From positions 5,186,001 through 5,250,000 of the forward strand of contig NZ_WOXS01000002.1 in assembly GCF_009852415.1 (NCBI RefSeq): a stretch of DNA of 64,000 nt, given 5' to 3'. Each line of letters starts with the position of its first letter. Position 1 is the first letter of the stretch. The notes under the pieces are model-generated. The model was not told where the DNA came from, ran no database searches, and was given only the letters and a program-made list of their open reading frames with translations. This DNA is from Streptomyces sp. Tu 3180. GTDB taxonomy: Bacteria; Actinomycetota; Actinomycetes; Streptomycetales; Streptomycetaceae. This document shows, piece after piece, positions 39,724-48,930 of the stretch. A program made the translations under genes and the position numbers.

Positions 39724-40050
39724 TCAGTGACCGAAGCGCTCGCGGCGCACCGAGTAGACGACGAACCCGGCGCCCAGCGTCAGGCAGGCCGTGCCGCCGA
39801 CGATGTAGGGGGTGCTGTCGAAGCTGCCGGTGTCGGCGAGCCGGACGTCCTGGACGGTGCCGTCCAGGGACGTGGACGTGGTGTGGGACACCACTCTCGC
39901 CTGCTGCGTGACCTGCGGGGACGGGCTCGCCGGGGCCGACTCTCTCGCCGGGGCGTCCGAGGTCGCGTTCGCGGACGGGACGAACCACAGGGCGCACAGC
40001 AGGGTGCCTGCGGCGGTGGCGGTCAGCAACGGACGGAGCGCGGATGACAC
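39724..40050 (-). CDS. LAxTG cell-wall-anchored small surface protein
   Basis: A 108-residue exported protein with a sortase-type C-terminus. The N-terminal signal peptide (RPLLTATAAGTLLCALWFVPSANA) is followed by a short Ser/Pro/Thr-rich mature part with VQDVRLADTG. LADTG fits the LAxTG motif recognised by class E sortases in Streptomyces, and it is followed by a hydrophobic segment (PYIVGGTACLTLGAGFVVYSV) and a charged tail RRERFGH. After processing only ~50 residues would be attached to the wall. GTG 40050 is used, with AAGGGG some distance upstream. Function unknown. Confidence 0.8.
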   Translation of the reverse strand: MSSALRPLLTATAAGTLLCALWFVPSANATSDAPARESAPASPSPQVTQQARVVSHTTSTSLDGTVQDVRLADTGSFDSTPYIVGGTACLTLGAGFVVYSVRRERFGH

Positions 40051-40159
40051 GGAATATCGATCCCCTTGTGGCGCTGGCGAATTGGCCGTGTGGGCCGATG
40101 TTAATGAAAGGCGCGGGTCACAGGAAAGTCACAGGGGCCCGGAGCCGTACGCTCCGGGC

Positions 40160-40570
40160 ATGAGCACTCCAGAGACTTCACGTTTTGTCCGGCTTCGGGT
40201 GGAGATCGTCCTCGAGGTCGAGGACGAAAAGGCGGTGACCGACGCCGCGTTGCGCAGGATCGCGGACGACGGCGATATGCCGGACGCGGAACGGGTACAC
40301 GCCGAGAGTGCTGTGAGGGAGGACACCGCTGAGGCCCTCGCGTATCTCGTCGACCCGTTCGGTCTGGTCGGCGAGGTGCCCGGGGTCGACCTCCAGCAGG
40401 CCTCGTGGAGCAGCGAGCGGATCGACTACGACCCTGATGCGCCGGAGTGGGACCTCGACGAGGAGGACGACGAGGAGCCCTACGACGACGGGTACGACGA
40501 AGTCGCCGAGGACGGCGACGAGGAGGACCGCGTCGACGGCGACGCGCGCGGGACGGGCGGGGCCGGCTGA
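40160..40570 (+). CDS. Acidic hypothetical protein
   Basis: A 136-residue soluble protein of unknown function. The N-terminal ~90 residues look folded (FVRLRVEIVLEVEDEKAVTDAALRRIADDG, EALAYLVDPFGLVGEVPGVDL). The C-terminal ~45 residues are extremely acidic (runs of Asp/Glu with Tyr) and probably disordered. ATG 40160 lies 6 nt after -10 TACGCT (40148-40153), typical of a leaderless mRNA, and no ribosome site is present. A terminator-like hairpin follows. Confidence 0.75.
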   Translation: MSTPETSRFVRLRVEIVLEVEDEKAVTDAALRRIADDGDMPDAERVHAESAVREDTAEALAYLVDPFGLVGEVPGVDLQQASWSSERIDYDPDAPEWDLDEEDDEEPYDDGYDEVAEDGDEEDRVDGDARGTGGAG

Positions 40571-40586
40571 GGCCGCCCGGAGGGAT

Positions 40587-40622
40587 CGTGGTCCCGGGCG
40601 GCGACCGCCGTCCGGGACCACG
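40587..40622 (+). terminator. Hairpin after the acidic protein gene
   Basis: CGTGGTCCCGGGCGGC (40587-40602) pairs with 40607-40622, 16 bp with one G-U pair and a 4-nt loop. Confidence 0.7.
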
Positions 40623-40806
40623 GCGTTCCGGGCGGCGCACCGGCCGGCACCCGCCACTTCCCGCCGCGGCGGACGTGGTGAGCCCCACACCCGTGGGCCA
40701 TGGGGAACCGGATCAACCGGTCGTAGCGTTGATGGTTAGGACGAGGTCCCGGCTTCGGGCCGGGTGCTCGTGGGGTTGGGATTCGGCAACGATGGAGAAG
40801 CGTGTG

Positions 40807-42060
40807 ATGACGGACGGTAAGCGGCGCAGGGGTCTGACGGCCGCGTCCGCTCTGCTCGGTGGTGTGCTGGTGCTCTCGGCGTGTTCCGGCGGGGACGCCG
40901 ACGCCTCGGGAGGCGACGGCGGGAACGGCACCGCGCAGGCCCGGGTCGACGAGGCGGCGGCCGAGAAGAGCTCCGAGGCACAGATCGAGATCACGCCGAA
41001 GGACGGCTCGAACAACGCCTCCATCAACAACTCCGCCGCCGTGACCGTGACCAAGGGCACGCTCACCGAGGTGAGGATGACGACCGCCGACGGCACCGCC
41101 GTCTCCGGTGAGATATCCGCCGACAAGAAGACCTGGAAGCCCAGCGCCCAGCTGGAGCGCGCCACCACCTACAAGGTGACGGCCACCGCCGAGGACTCCG
41201 AGGGCCGCGCCGCGCACGAGAACGCCTCGTTCACCACGGTCTCCCCGACCAACAGCTTCATCGGCACCTTCACCCCGGACGACGGCACCACCGTGGGCGT
41301 CGGCATGCCGGTGTCGATCAACTTCGACAAGGCGATCACCGACAAGGCCGCGGTCCAGAAGGGCGTCACCGTCTCGACCACCAGCGGTCAGGAGGTCGCC
41401 TGCCACTGGTTCAACGCCAACCGCATGGACTGCCGCCCCGAGGACTACTGGCAGGAGGGTTCCACCGTCACCCTCAAGCTGGCGCTCGACGGGGTCGAGG
41501 GCGCCGAGGGCGTCTACGGCGTCCAGCAGAAGACGGTCACCTTCAAGATCGGCCGCAACCAGGTCTCCTACGTCGACGCCGAGACCAAGCAGATGAAGGT
41601 CACGCAGGACGGCAAGACCGTGCGGACCATCCCGATCTCCGCCGGGGCGCCCGAGAACAAGACGTACGAGGGCCAGATGGTGATCTCCGAGAAGTTCAAG
41701 GAGACCCGGATGAACGGCGCGACCGTCGGCTTCACCGACGACGACGGCAAGGGCGAGTACGACATCAAGGACGTGCCGCACGCCATGCGCCTGAGCACCT
41801 CCGGCACCTTCATCCACGGCAACTACTGGGGCGACAAGTCCATCTTCGGCAGCGCCAACACCAGCCACGGCTGCGTCGGCCTGTCCGACACCAAGGGCGC
41901 GAACGACCCGAACACGCCCGGCGCGTGGTTCTACGACAACTCGATCGTCGGTGACGTGGTCGTCGTCCAGAACACCGGCGACAAGACCATCGCCCCGGAC
42001 AACGGCCTCAACGGCTGGAACATGAGCTGGGAGCAGTGGAAGGCGGGCTCGGCGATCTGA
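40807..42060 (+). CDS. L,D-transpeptidase lipoprotein
   Basis: Secreted, lipid-anchored L,D-transpeptidase of 417 residues that forms 3-3 peptidoglycan crosslinks, with Ig-like domains as in mycobacterial LdtMt2. The signal peptide ends in the lipobox VLSA|C. Two Ig-like domains follow (ITPKDGSNNASINNSAAVTVTKG; FIGTFTPDDGTTVGVGMPVSINF), and then the YkuD catalytic domain with FIHGNYWGDKSIFGSANTSHGCVGLSD, in which Cys356 is the nucleophile. ATG 40807 (or GTG 40804) has GGAGAAG at 40795-40800; an upstream ATG at 40792 would overlap that site. A very strong terminator follows. Confidence 0.94.
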   Translation: MTDGKRRRGLTAASALLGGVLVLSACSGGDADASGGDGGNGTAQARVDEAAAEKSSEAQIEITPKDGSNNASINNSAAVTVTKGTLTEVRMTTADGTAVSGEISADKKTWKPSAQLERATTYKVTATAEDSEGRAAHENASFTTVSPTNSFIGTFTPDDGTTVGVGMPVSINFDKAITDKAAVQKGVTVSTTSGQEVACHWFNANRMDCRPEDYWQEGSTVTLKLALDGVEGAEGVYGVQQKTVTFKIGRNQVSYVDAETKQMKVTQDGKTVRTIPISAGAPENKTYEGQMVISEKFKETRMNGATVGFTDDDGKGEYDIKDVPHAMRLSTSGTFIHGNYWGDKSIFGSANTSHGCVGLSDTKGANDPNTPGAWFYDNSIVGDVVVVQNTGDKTIAPDNGLNGWNMSWEQWKAGSAI

Positions 42061-42092
42061 CGCCGGCCGCCCCGCGGCGCCTCACCCCACCC

Positions 42093-42140
42093 GGCCGATG
42101 CCGCCGTCCGCCCCTTCGGGGGCGGACGGCGGCATCGGCC
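42093..42140 (+). terminator. 22-bp perfect terminator with UUCG tetraloop
   Basis: 42093-42114 pairs perfectly with 42119-42140, closed by C(TTCG)G, the extra-stable tetraloop. It ends the L,D-transpeptidase transcript and insulates the ABC exporter genes. Confidence 0.9.
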
Positions 42141-42202
42141 TTCTCATGCGGCTCTTATGGCGTGCTTAACGCTTCATCACGGACCGTCCCTAGCTTGCCG
42201 CC

Positions 42203-43645
42203 ATGTTCTTCACCTACCTGAGGCGCGAGCTGCGCCGCCGCAGAAAGGCGGCCCTCGTCGTCGCCTCCGGCCTCGCACTCGGCATCGCGCTGGTCGTCGT
42301 GGTCGACTCCGTCTCCTCCGGAATGGGCAAGGCGCAGGAGAAGGTCCTGCAGTCCCTGTACGGGCTGGGCACGGACATGACGGTCACCAAGGCCGCGGAG
42401 TCCACCACCGCCGCCGAGCGCCCCCGCTTCCGCTTCGACGCCCGGGACGACGGCTCCGGCGAGGAGCAGAGCAGCGACCGCGTCATGGTGCAGGGCTTCC
42501 AGACCCTGGCGAGCTCCACCGTGGACAAGGTCGGCGAACAGGACGGTGTCGCCGACGCGGTGGGCGGACTGAGCCTGCAGGTCGTCAAGGTCAGCGGCGA
42601 GTTCACGCGGGGCCGGTTCCAGCAGGACGGCCAGGGCGGCGGCCCCGGTGCCGCCCAGCCCTCGCCGCAGGGACGGGTCCAGGGCGGCGGCGCCGACTTC
42701 GACGTCAACAGCTACTCCGTCTACGGCACCGACGTCACCGAGCCCGCCCTCGGCCCGCTGACCTCCTCCGAGATCACCAGCGGCCGCACCTTCAGGACGA
42801 CCGAGACCGACGCGAAGGTCGCCGTCGTCGACTCCGCCTACGCCAGGGAGAAGAAGCTCCAGACCGGTGACACCGTCACCGTCAAGGGCACGAAGTACGA
42901 GGTCATCGGCATCGCCACCGCCTCCAGCGGGGACGCGGCGGCCAACCTCTACGTCCCGCTGAAGCAGGCCCAGACGCTCGCCGGCGCCAAGGACAAGGTC
43001 ACCACCATCTACGTCAAGGCGACCGACTCCCAGCGGATCGACAGCGTCAAGTCCGGGATACAGAAGAACATCTCCGGCACGACCGTCACGACCTCCGCCG
43101 ACCTCGCGGACACCGTCTCCGGCTCCCTGTCCACCGCCTCCTCGCTCGCCGCCGGCGTCGGCAGGTGGCTGTCGGTCGTGGTGCTCGTGGCCGCGTTCCT
43201 CGTCGCCGGCCTGCTCACCTCCTCGGCGGTCTCCCGCCGGGTGCGCGAGTTCGGCACGCTCAAGGCGCTGGGCTGGACGTCCGGCCGGGTGACCCGGCAG
43301 GTGGTCGGCGAGTCCGTGGTCCACGGTCTGGTCGGCGGCGTCCTCGGCATCGCGCTCGGCCTGGCGGGCGCCTACGCCGTCACCGCGGTCAGCCCCACCC
43401 TGCAGGCCCAGCTCGGCGGCGGGGGAGGCGGCACGGGCGGGCCCGGCGGCGGCGCCGGCCTCGGCGGGCCCGGACGGCAGGCCGCCGCCAGGACCCTCGA
43501 CGTCGCGCTCACCGCGCCCGTCAGCCTCACCACCCTCGCCCTCGCGGTCGGCCTCGCGGTGGCCGGCGGCCTCGTCGCCGGCGCCTTCGGCGGCTGGCGC
43601 GCCTCCCGGCTGCGGCCGGCCGACGCGCTCCGCCGCGTCGGCTGA
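42203..43645 (+). CDS. ABC transporter permease (MacB/FtsX type)
   Basis: A 480-residue permease with the MacB/FtsX topology. TM1 is near the N-terminus (KAALVVASGLALGIALVVVVDS), then comes a large extracellular MacB-PCD domain (residues ~50-290), and three C-terminal TM helices (SVVVLVAAFLVAGLLTSSA, VVGESVVHGLVGGVLGIALGLAGAY, LTTLALAVGLAVAGGLVAGAFGG). A glycine-rich loop lies between TM3 and TM4. ATG 42203 is 6 nt after TAGCTT (42191-42196), so the transcript is probably leaderless. The ATPase gene follows 73 bp downstream. Such type VII ABC systems export peptides or lipids or drive mechanotransmission; the substrate is unknown. Confidence 0.9.
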   Translation: MFFTYLRRELRRRRKAALVVASGLALGIALVVVVDSVSSGMGKAQEKVLQSLYGLGTDMTVTKAAESTTAAERPRFRFDARDDGSGEEQSSDRVMVQGFQTLASSTVDKVGEQDGVADAVGGLSLQVVKVSGEFTRGRFQQDGQGGGPGAAQPSPQGRVQGGGADFDVNSYSVYGTDVTEPALGPLTSSEITSGRTFRTTETDAKVAVVDSAYAREKKLQTGDTVTVKGTKYEVIGIATASSGDAAANLYVPLKQAQTLAGAKDKVTTIYVKATDSQRIDSVKSGIQKNISGTTVTTSADLADTVSGSLSTASSLAAGVGRWLSVVVLVAAFLVAGLLTSSAVSRRVREFGTLKALGWTSGRVTRQVVGESVVHGLVGGVLGIALGLAGAYAVTAVSPTLQAQLGGGGGGTGGPGGGAGLGGPGRQAAARTLDVALTAPVSLTTLALAVGLAVAGGLVAGAFGGWRASRLRPADALRRVG

Positions 43646-43718
43646 CGCCCGCCCGGCACCGGTCCCGGGGCCCGCAGCGGACGGGCCCCACCCTCGTACG
43701 CGATCCAGGAGCAGACCC

Positions 43719-44402
43719 ATGTACGAACTCAGAGGCGTCACCCGGCGCTACACGCGCGGCAAGGAGACCGTCCACGCCCTCGACGGAGTCGACCTGACCA
43801 TCCCCGACGGCGACCGGCTCGTCATCCAGGGACCCACGGGCGGCGGCAAGTCCACGCTGCTGCAGATGCTCGGCGGGCTCGACCTGCCCAGCTCCGGCGA
43901 GATCGTCCTCGACGGCACCGACCTGGCCCGGCTGCCCGAGGCCCGGCTCACCCGGGTCCGCAGCGAGAACATCGGCTTCGTCTTCCAGTCCTTCAACCTG
44001 ATCCCCACGCTCACCGCGCAGGAGAACGTGGAGACCGCGCTCGTACCGCTCGGGGTGAAGGCGAGGGAGCGCCGCGAGAAGGCCGCCGAGGCGCTGGCGT
44101 CGGTCGGGCTGGGCGAGCGGCTCGGGCACCTGCCCGGTGAGATGTCCGGCGGCCAGCAGCAGCGGGTGGCCATCGCGCGGGCGCTGGTGAAGGAACCGAA
44201 GGTGCTGCTCGCCGACGAACCCACCGGAAACCTCGACGAGTCGACGCGCGACGAGATCATGGACGTGCTCGTCCGCATGTGGGAGGAGCTGGGGCTCACC
44301 TTCGTCATGGTCACCCACGACTCGGCCGTCGCGAAGCAGGCCCCGCGCCTGGCGACGATCCGCAAGGGACGGATCACGGTGAAGGAGAACACCCGGGCCT
44401 GA
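43719..44402 (+). CDS. ABC transporter ATP-binding protein
   Basis: A 227-residue nucleotide-binding subunit of the LolD/MacB type, partner of the permease at 42203-43645. Walker A is GPTGGGKST (with Gly in place of the usual Ser before GGKST), Q-loop FQSFNLIP, signature MSGGQQQRVA, Walker B VLLADEPTGNLDE with catalytic Glu, and H-loop MVTHDSAVAK. Length and the DEPTGNLD sequence place it in the lipoprotein/macrolide exporter family. ATG 43719 is preceded by CCAGGAGC. No outer-membrane partner is expected in this Gram-positive organism. Confidence 0.95.
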   Translation: MYELRGVTRRYTRGKETVHALDGVDLTIPDGDRLVIQGPTGGGKSTLLQMLGGLDLPSSGEIVLDGTDLARLPEARLTRVRSENIGFVFQSFNLIPTLTAQENVETALVPLGVKARERREKAAEALASVGLGERLGHLPGEMSGGQQQRVAIARALVKEPKVLLADEPTGNLDESTRDEIMDVLVRMWEELGLTFVMVTHDSAVAKQAPRLATIRKGRITVKENTRA

Positions 44403-44494
44403 GCCGGGAAGCGCCCAACCGCGCGGTTCCGTAACGGGGTTCCGGCGGCGAGGTTACAGTCACCCGTCGACTTCGGCACCCTCTTCGACATCCC

Positions 44495-44524
44495 TTGAGG
44501 CGCTTGATCACCCCTCGGCATACT
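44495..44524 (+). promoter_or_regulatory. Promoter of the subtilase gene
   Basis: -35 TTGAGG (44495-44500) and -10 CATACT (44519-44524), spaced by 18 bp. The transcript would have an ~80-nt leader ending in AGGGGG before the TTG start. Confidence 0.55.
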
Positions 44525-44611
44525 TCGTGATCCGGGGGGTGCGCGCAGACGTACGAGACCACCCCCGGCCGGGTGACGGTAATCCACCCGGCAACTTCGC
44601 TAGGGGGAACC

Positions 44612-47600
44612 TTGCGCAGACAAGTGAAGAGAGCGTGCGCGGCCACGGTCGCCACGGCGGCCGCCGTGGCGCTCGCGGCGGGCATGGCCGCTCCGGCGTC
44701 GGCGGACGGGGGACGCACGACCGCCGGGGCGCAGACGTCCGACAAGACGTCCGCGGCCAAGGCCAAGCACCGCGTCACGCTGATCACCGGTGACCGGGTC
44801 GCCGTGGACGCCAAGGGCCGCGTGGTCGGCCTGGAGCGGGCGAAGGGCCGGGAGCACATACCCGTCCAGGTCCGCAGGACCGGCGGTCACACGCTCGTGG
44901 TGCCGGCGGACGCCGCCCGGCTGATCGCGAGCGGCAAGCTCGACCAGCGGCTCTTCGACGTCACCGAACTCAACAAGGCGACGACCCGCGGCTCCCAGAA
45001 GCGGGGCCTGAAGGTCATCGTCGGCTACAAGGGCAGCGCGGCGGGCGCCAAGGCCGAGGTGCGCGACGCGGGCACGCTCCGCCGGACCCTGAAGACCCTG
45101 AACGCGGACGCGGTGCAGACGCCGCACGAGGACGCGCCCGACCTGTGGGACGCCGTCACCAACGGCGACCGGACCGCCTCCGGTGTCGCCCACGTCTGGC
45201 TCGACGGGGTGCGCAAGGCCAGCCTCGACACCTCCGTCGCGCAGATCGGCACCCCCAAGGCGTGGGCCGCCGGCTACGACGGCAAGGGCGTCACCATCGC
45301 CGTGCTGGACACCGGTGTCGACGCCACCCACCCGGACCTCAAGGGCCAGGTGACCGAGTCCAAGAACTTCACCTCCGCGGCCACCACCGGGGACAAGGTC
45401 GGCCACGGCACCCACGTCGCGTCCATCGCGGCCGGTACGGGCGCCAAGTCGGGCGGCAAGTACAAGGGCGTCGCGCCCGGCGCGAAGGTCCTCAACGGCA
45501 AGGTCCTCGACGACTCCGGCTTCGGTGACGACTCCGGCATCCTCGCCGGCATGGAGTGGGCGGCCGCGCAGGGCGCCGACGTCGTCAACATGAGCCTGGG
45601 CGGCATGGACACCGCCGAGGTCGACCCGCTGGAGGCGGCGGTCAACAAGCTGTCCGCCGAGAAGGGCGTGCTGTTCGCCATCGCGGCCGGCAACGAGGGC
45701 CCGCAGTCGATCGGTTCGCCGGGCAGCGCGGACGCCGCGCTCACCGTCGGCGCCGTCGACGACAAGGACGCGCTCGCCGACTTCTCCTCCACCGGCCCCC
45801 GCGTCGGCGACGGCGCCATCAAGCCGGACGTCACCGCGCCGGGCGTCGACATCACGGCCGCCTCGGCGAAGGGCAACGACATCGCCGGGGAGGTCGGCGA
45901 GAAGCCGGCCGGCTACATGACCATCTCCGGCACGTCGATGGCGACCCCGCACGTCGCGGGAGCCGCGGCGATCCTGAAGCAGCAGCACCCGGAGTGGACC
46001 CACACGGAGCTGAAGGCCGCCCTCACCGGCTCCACGAAGGGCGGCAAGTACACGCCGTTCGAGCAGGGTTCGGGCCGGGTCCAGGTCGACAAGGCCGTCA
46101 AGCAGACGGTGATCGCCGACCCGGTGTCGCTGAGCTTCGGCGTGCAGCAGTGGCCGCACACCGACGACAAGCCGGTCACCAAGGAGCTGACCTACCGCAA
46201 CCTCGGCACCGAGGACGTCACGCTGAAGCTGACGTCGACGGCCACCGACCCCAAGGGCAAGGCCGCCCCGGCCGGCTTCTTCGAGCTCGGTGCCACCACG
46301 GTCACCGTCCCGGCGGGCGGCAGGGCCTCCGTGGACCTCACCGTGGACACCCGGCTCGGCGGCACCGTCGACGGCGCGTACTCCGCGTACGTGGTCGCGA
46401 CCGGCGGCGGGCAGAGCGTGCGCACGGCGGCCGCCGTGCAGCGCGAGGTCGAGTCGTACGACGTGACGCTGAAGTTCCTCGGCCGTGCGGGCAAGCCGGC
46501 CGGCAACTACGTCGCGAACCTCTCCGGTCTCTCCGGCCTGGGCGCCGGGCAGTGGTACCAGCCCTACGACGCCGACGGCACCGTCACCGTGCGGGTGCCC
46601 AAGGGCGGTTACGTCCTGGACACCGGCATCTTCGTCAGCCCCGACCCGCAGAAGTACGAGGGCGCCGACTGGCTGGCCCAGCCGAAGCTGAGCGTCACCA
46701 AGGACACGACGATCACGCTGGACGCCCGCAAGGCCAAGCCGGTGAACATCACCGTGCCGGACAAGGGCGTCAAGTCGGAGTTCGCCTCGGCCGACTACAC
46801 CGTCGAGACGAAGAACACCGCCCAGGCCTTCGGCTGGTGGCTGGACTCGTACGACAACTTCCGCTCCGCCCACCTCGGCCCGCAGATCACCGACGGCTCG
46901 CTCAGCCAGCAGTGGGACTCCCACTGGAGCAAGGGCGCCAAGGAGCAGTACGACACCGTCGCCGGCGGCGTGGTCAAGCAGCTCGCCACCGGCTACAACC
47001 GCGCCTACAAGGCGGGCGACCTGGCCACGGTGAAGGTCGGCCTCGGCGCGTCGGCGAGCGGCAAGAAGGGCGAGGTCGGCGCGGTGGGCTGGCTGCCGAC
47101 GAGCGGCGGGGGCTCCTCCGTCAGCATCCCGCAGACCCTGCCCGGCACCCGCACCCTGCACCTGTCCACCGGGAACGGGGTCCGCTGGGACCTCGACTTC
47201 GCGCAGCGGGGCGGTGTCGACGCGGACGGCTGGCCGGTCTACGACGCCGGTTACACCATCGGCTACGGGAAGGCCTACAAGGGCGGCGCCCACTACTCCG
47301 AGACCGTGAACACGGCCGTCTTCGGACCGCGTCTGACCTCGGAGTACGGTCTCTTCCGGGACGGCAACAGCATCTCGGGCCTGGTCCCGCTGTTCGCCGA
47401 CGGCAAGGGCCACGACGGGTCCTCGCTGTTCACCTCGGTCACCACCACCCTCTACCGCGACGGCAAGAAGGTCGGCTCGAACGACGACCCGCTGCTCGGC
47501 GACCAGGAGTTCAAGGTCCCCTCCGGTGACGCCGCCTACAAGCTGACCACCTCGGTCAAGCGCAGCGCCAAGGTCGCCGCGGCTTCCACCCGCATCGACG

Positions 47601-47947
47601 CGAGCTGGACCTTCCGCTCCAAGAAGACCGCCGACCTCAAGCAGCTGCCCGCCTCCACGGTCCGCTTCAACGCGGCCACGGGCCTGGACAGCAAGGTCAC
47701 GGCCGGCAAGAAGGTCACCGTCCCGGTCACCGTCGAGGGCGCCGCCAAGGGCAAGAACCTCAAGTCCCTGTCGGTGTACGTCTCCTACGACTACGGCCAG
47801 ACCTGGAAGAAGCTCGAGGTGAAGAAGGGGAAGGTCACCTTCAAGAACCCGGCGAAGGGGAAGGCGATCTCCTTCCACGCCAAGATCGCCGACAAGAAGG
47901 GCAACAAGTCGACGATCTCGATCTACAACGCCTACCACGGCAAGTAG
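44612..47947 (+). CDS. Secreted S8 family serine peptidase (subtilase)
   Basis: Large extracellular subtilisin-like protease of 1111 residues. A Sec signal peptide (VKRACAATVATAAAVALAAGMAAPASA) is followed by a ~200-residue propeptide region. The catalytic domain has Asp233 (AVLDTGVD), His265 (GHGTHVASIAAG) and Ser442 (SGTSMATPHVAGAA), with the oxyanion Asn in AAGNEG. The C-terminal ~600 residues are beta-sandwich-like domains rich in Lys/Gly/Thr, probably for substrate or surface binding. TTG 44612 is chosen because AGGGGGAACC lies directly before it; the open frame reaches GTG 44573 but without a ribosome site. A role in peptide nutrition or in processing secreted proteins is likely. Confidence 0.93.
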   Translation: MRRQVKRACAATVATAAAVALAAGMAAPASADGGRTTAGAQTSDKTSAAKAKHRVTLITGDRVAVDAKGRVVGLERAKGREHIPVQVRRTGGHTLVVPADAARLIASGKLDQRLFDVTELNKATTRGSQKRGLKVIVGYKGSAAGAKAEVRDAGTLRRTLKTLNADAVQTPHEDAPDLWDAVTNGDRTASGVAHVWLDGVRKASLDTSVAQIGTPKAWAAGYDGKGVTIAVLDTGVDATHPDLKGQVTESKNFTSAATTGDKVGHGTHVASIAAGTGAKSGGKYKGVAPGAKVLNGKVLDDSGFGDDSGILAGMEWAAAQGADVVNMSLGGMDTAEVDPLEAAVNKLSAEKGVLFAIAAGNEGPQSIGSPGSADAALTVGAVDDKDALADFSSTGPRVGDGAIKPDVTAPGVDITAASAKGNDIAGEVGEKPAGYMTISGTSMATPHVAGAAAILKQQHPEWTHTELKAALTGSTKGGKYTPFEQGSGRVQVDKAVKQTVIADPVSLSFGVQQWPHTDDKPVTKELTYRNLGTEDVTLKLTSTATDPKGKAAPAGFFELGATTVTVPAGGRASVDLTVDTRLGGTVDGAYSAYVVATGGGQSVRTAAAVQREVESYDVTLKFLGRAGKPAGNYVANLSGLSGLGAGQWYQPYDADGTVTVRVPKGGYVLDTGIFVSPDPQKYEGADWLAQPKLSVTKDTTITLDARKAKPVNITVPDKGVKSEFASADYTVETKNTAQAFGWWLDSYDNFRSAHLGPQITDGSLSQQWDSHWSKGAKEQYDTVAGGVVKQLATGYNRAYKAGDLATVKVGLGASASGKKGEVGAVGWLPTSGGGSSVSIPQTLPGTRTLHLSTGNGVRWDLDFAQRGGVDADGWPVYDAGYTIGYGKAYKGGAHYSETVNTAVFGPRLTSEYGLFRDGNSISGLVPLFADGKGHDGSSLFTSVTTTLYRDGKKVGSNDDPLLGDQEFKVPSGDAAYKLTTSVKRSAKVAAASTRIDASWTFRSKKTADLKQLPASTVRFNAATGLDSKVTAGKKVTVPVTVEGAAKGKNLKSLSVYVSYDYGQTWKKLEVKKGKVTFKNPAKGKAISFHAKIADKKGNKSTISIYNAYHGK

Positions 47948-47954
47948 TCCCTGA

Positions 47955-47997
47955 GGGAGGGGCCCGCCGGAAGCAGCGCTTCCGGCGGGCCCCTCCC
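47955..47997. terminator. 20-bp bidirectional terminator
   Basis: 47955-47974 pairs perfectly with 47978-47997 around an AGC loop, between the convergent subtilase and MmyB-like regulator genes. Confidence 0.88.
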
Positions 47998-48000
47998 GTC

Positions 48001-48915
48001 TCAGGCGGTCGTCGTCGTTCCGGACCGGCTCGCGTCCACGCCCCAGCTGCCCAGCAGCCGCAGGGCCTCCGCCGACGGCGAGCCCGGCTCCGCGAAGTAC
48101 GTGACCAGCGACTGCCCGCTGTCGTCACCGGCCGGGCGGAACGACTCCCAGAGCAGCGTCAGCTCACCGACCAGCGGATGCCGGACGTGCTTGACGCCGT
48201 GGCTCTTCTCCTTGACGTCGTGCGCGGCCCAGAGCCCGCGGAACTCCTCGCTCTTCACGGACAGCTCCCCGACCAGGGAGGACAGCTGGGGGTCGTCCGG
48301 ATGGCAGCCCGCGTCCATGCGCAGGTAGGCGACCATGTCGTACGCCTTCTGGTCCCACTCCACGAACAGCTTCCGGTAGTCCGGGTTCAGGAACACCAGC
48401 CGCGCCCAGTTCCGCTCCTGCGCCGGCATCCGGCCCCAGTCCCCGAAGAGCGCCGCCGCCATCCGGTTCCAGGCGAGGATGTCCGAGCGCCGGCCCACGA
48501 CGTACGCCGGGACCGTGTCCATCGACTCCAGCAGCTGCCGCAGCGCCGGGCGGGTCTGCTGGGTCCGGGGCCCCTGCTTCTTCCTGTGCCGCTTCGGTTT
48601 CGCCAGGTGCGTCAGGTGGGCGTGCTCGGCGGCGGTCAGACGCAGGGCGCGCGCGATCGAGTCCAGTACCTCCGCCGAGACGTTCCGCCCGTTGCCCTGC
48701 TCCAGGCGCGTGTAGTACGCCACGGACACCCCGGCGAGCTGCGCCAGCTCCTCCCGGCGCAGGCCCGGCACCCGGCGGTGCCGTCCGAAGTCCGGCAGGC
48801 CCACGTCCTCCGGCTTCAGCCGGGCGCGGCGGGTGCGCAGGAACTCGCTGAGTTCCGCTCGCGGGTCGAGGCCGCCGCCCGCGGGGCCGGCCGGATCGGT
48901 GTGCCGCTCGTCCAT
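48001..48915 (-). CDS. XRE-type regulator with MmyB-like ligand domain
   Basis: Transcriptional regulator of 304 residues. The N-terminal helix-turn-helix (LRREELAQLAGVSVAYYTRLEQGNGRNVS) is typical of the XRE/MmyB group. The rest is the MmyB-like PAS-related domain (PAYVVGRRSDILAWNRMAAALFGDW, NWARLVFLNPDYRKLFVEWDQKA, ELSVKSEEFRGLWAAHDV), which binds fatty-acid-like ligands in solved relatives. ATG 48915 starts just before a disordered leader. It is divergent from an alcohol dehydrogenase gene; such regulators commonly control the neighbouring oxidoreductase. Direct repeats at 48931-48974 are a plausible operator. Confidence 0.9.
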   Translation of the reverse strand: MDERHTDPAGPAGGGLDPRAELSEFLRTRRARLKPEDVGLPDFGRHRRVPGLRREELAQLAGVSVAYYTRLEQGNGRNVSAEVLDSIARALRLTAAEHAHLTHLAKPKRHRKKQGPRTQQTRPALRQLLESMDTVPAYVVGRRSDILAWNRMAAALFGDWGRMPAQERNWARLVFLNPDYRKLFVEWDQKAYDMVAYLRMDAGCHPDDPQLSSLVGELSVKSEEFRGLWAAHDVKEKSHGVKHVRHPLVGELTLLWESFRPAGDDSGQSLVTYFAEPGSPSAEALRLLGSWGVDASRSGTTTTA

Positions 48916-48930
48916 GGCTCCAGTATCCCC

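Noticed and set aside
40700..40729. SigE-type promoter (GGAAC ... GTC) before the L,D-transpeptidase gene
   Set aside because: The spacing between GGAAC and GTC is about 11 bp, too short for the known consensus.
42160..42180. PHO box (GTTCACC-like repeats) upstream of the ABC permease
   Set aside because: Only one poor half-site (GCTTCATCACG) is visible.
44600..47938. 1112-codon open frame antisense to the subtilase gene
   Set aside because: A shadow frame produced by high GC codon bias; composition is Arg/Gly/Val/Asp-rich without domains, and the plus-strand frame has a complete subtilase triad.
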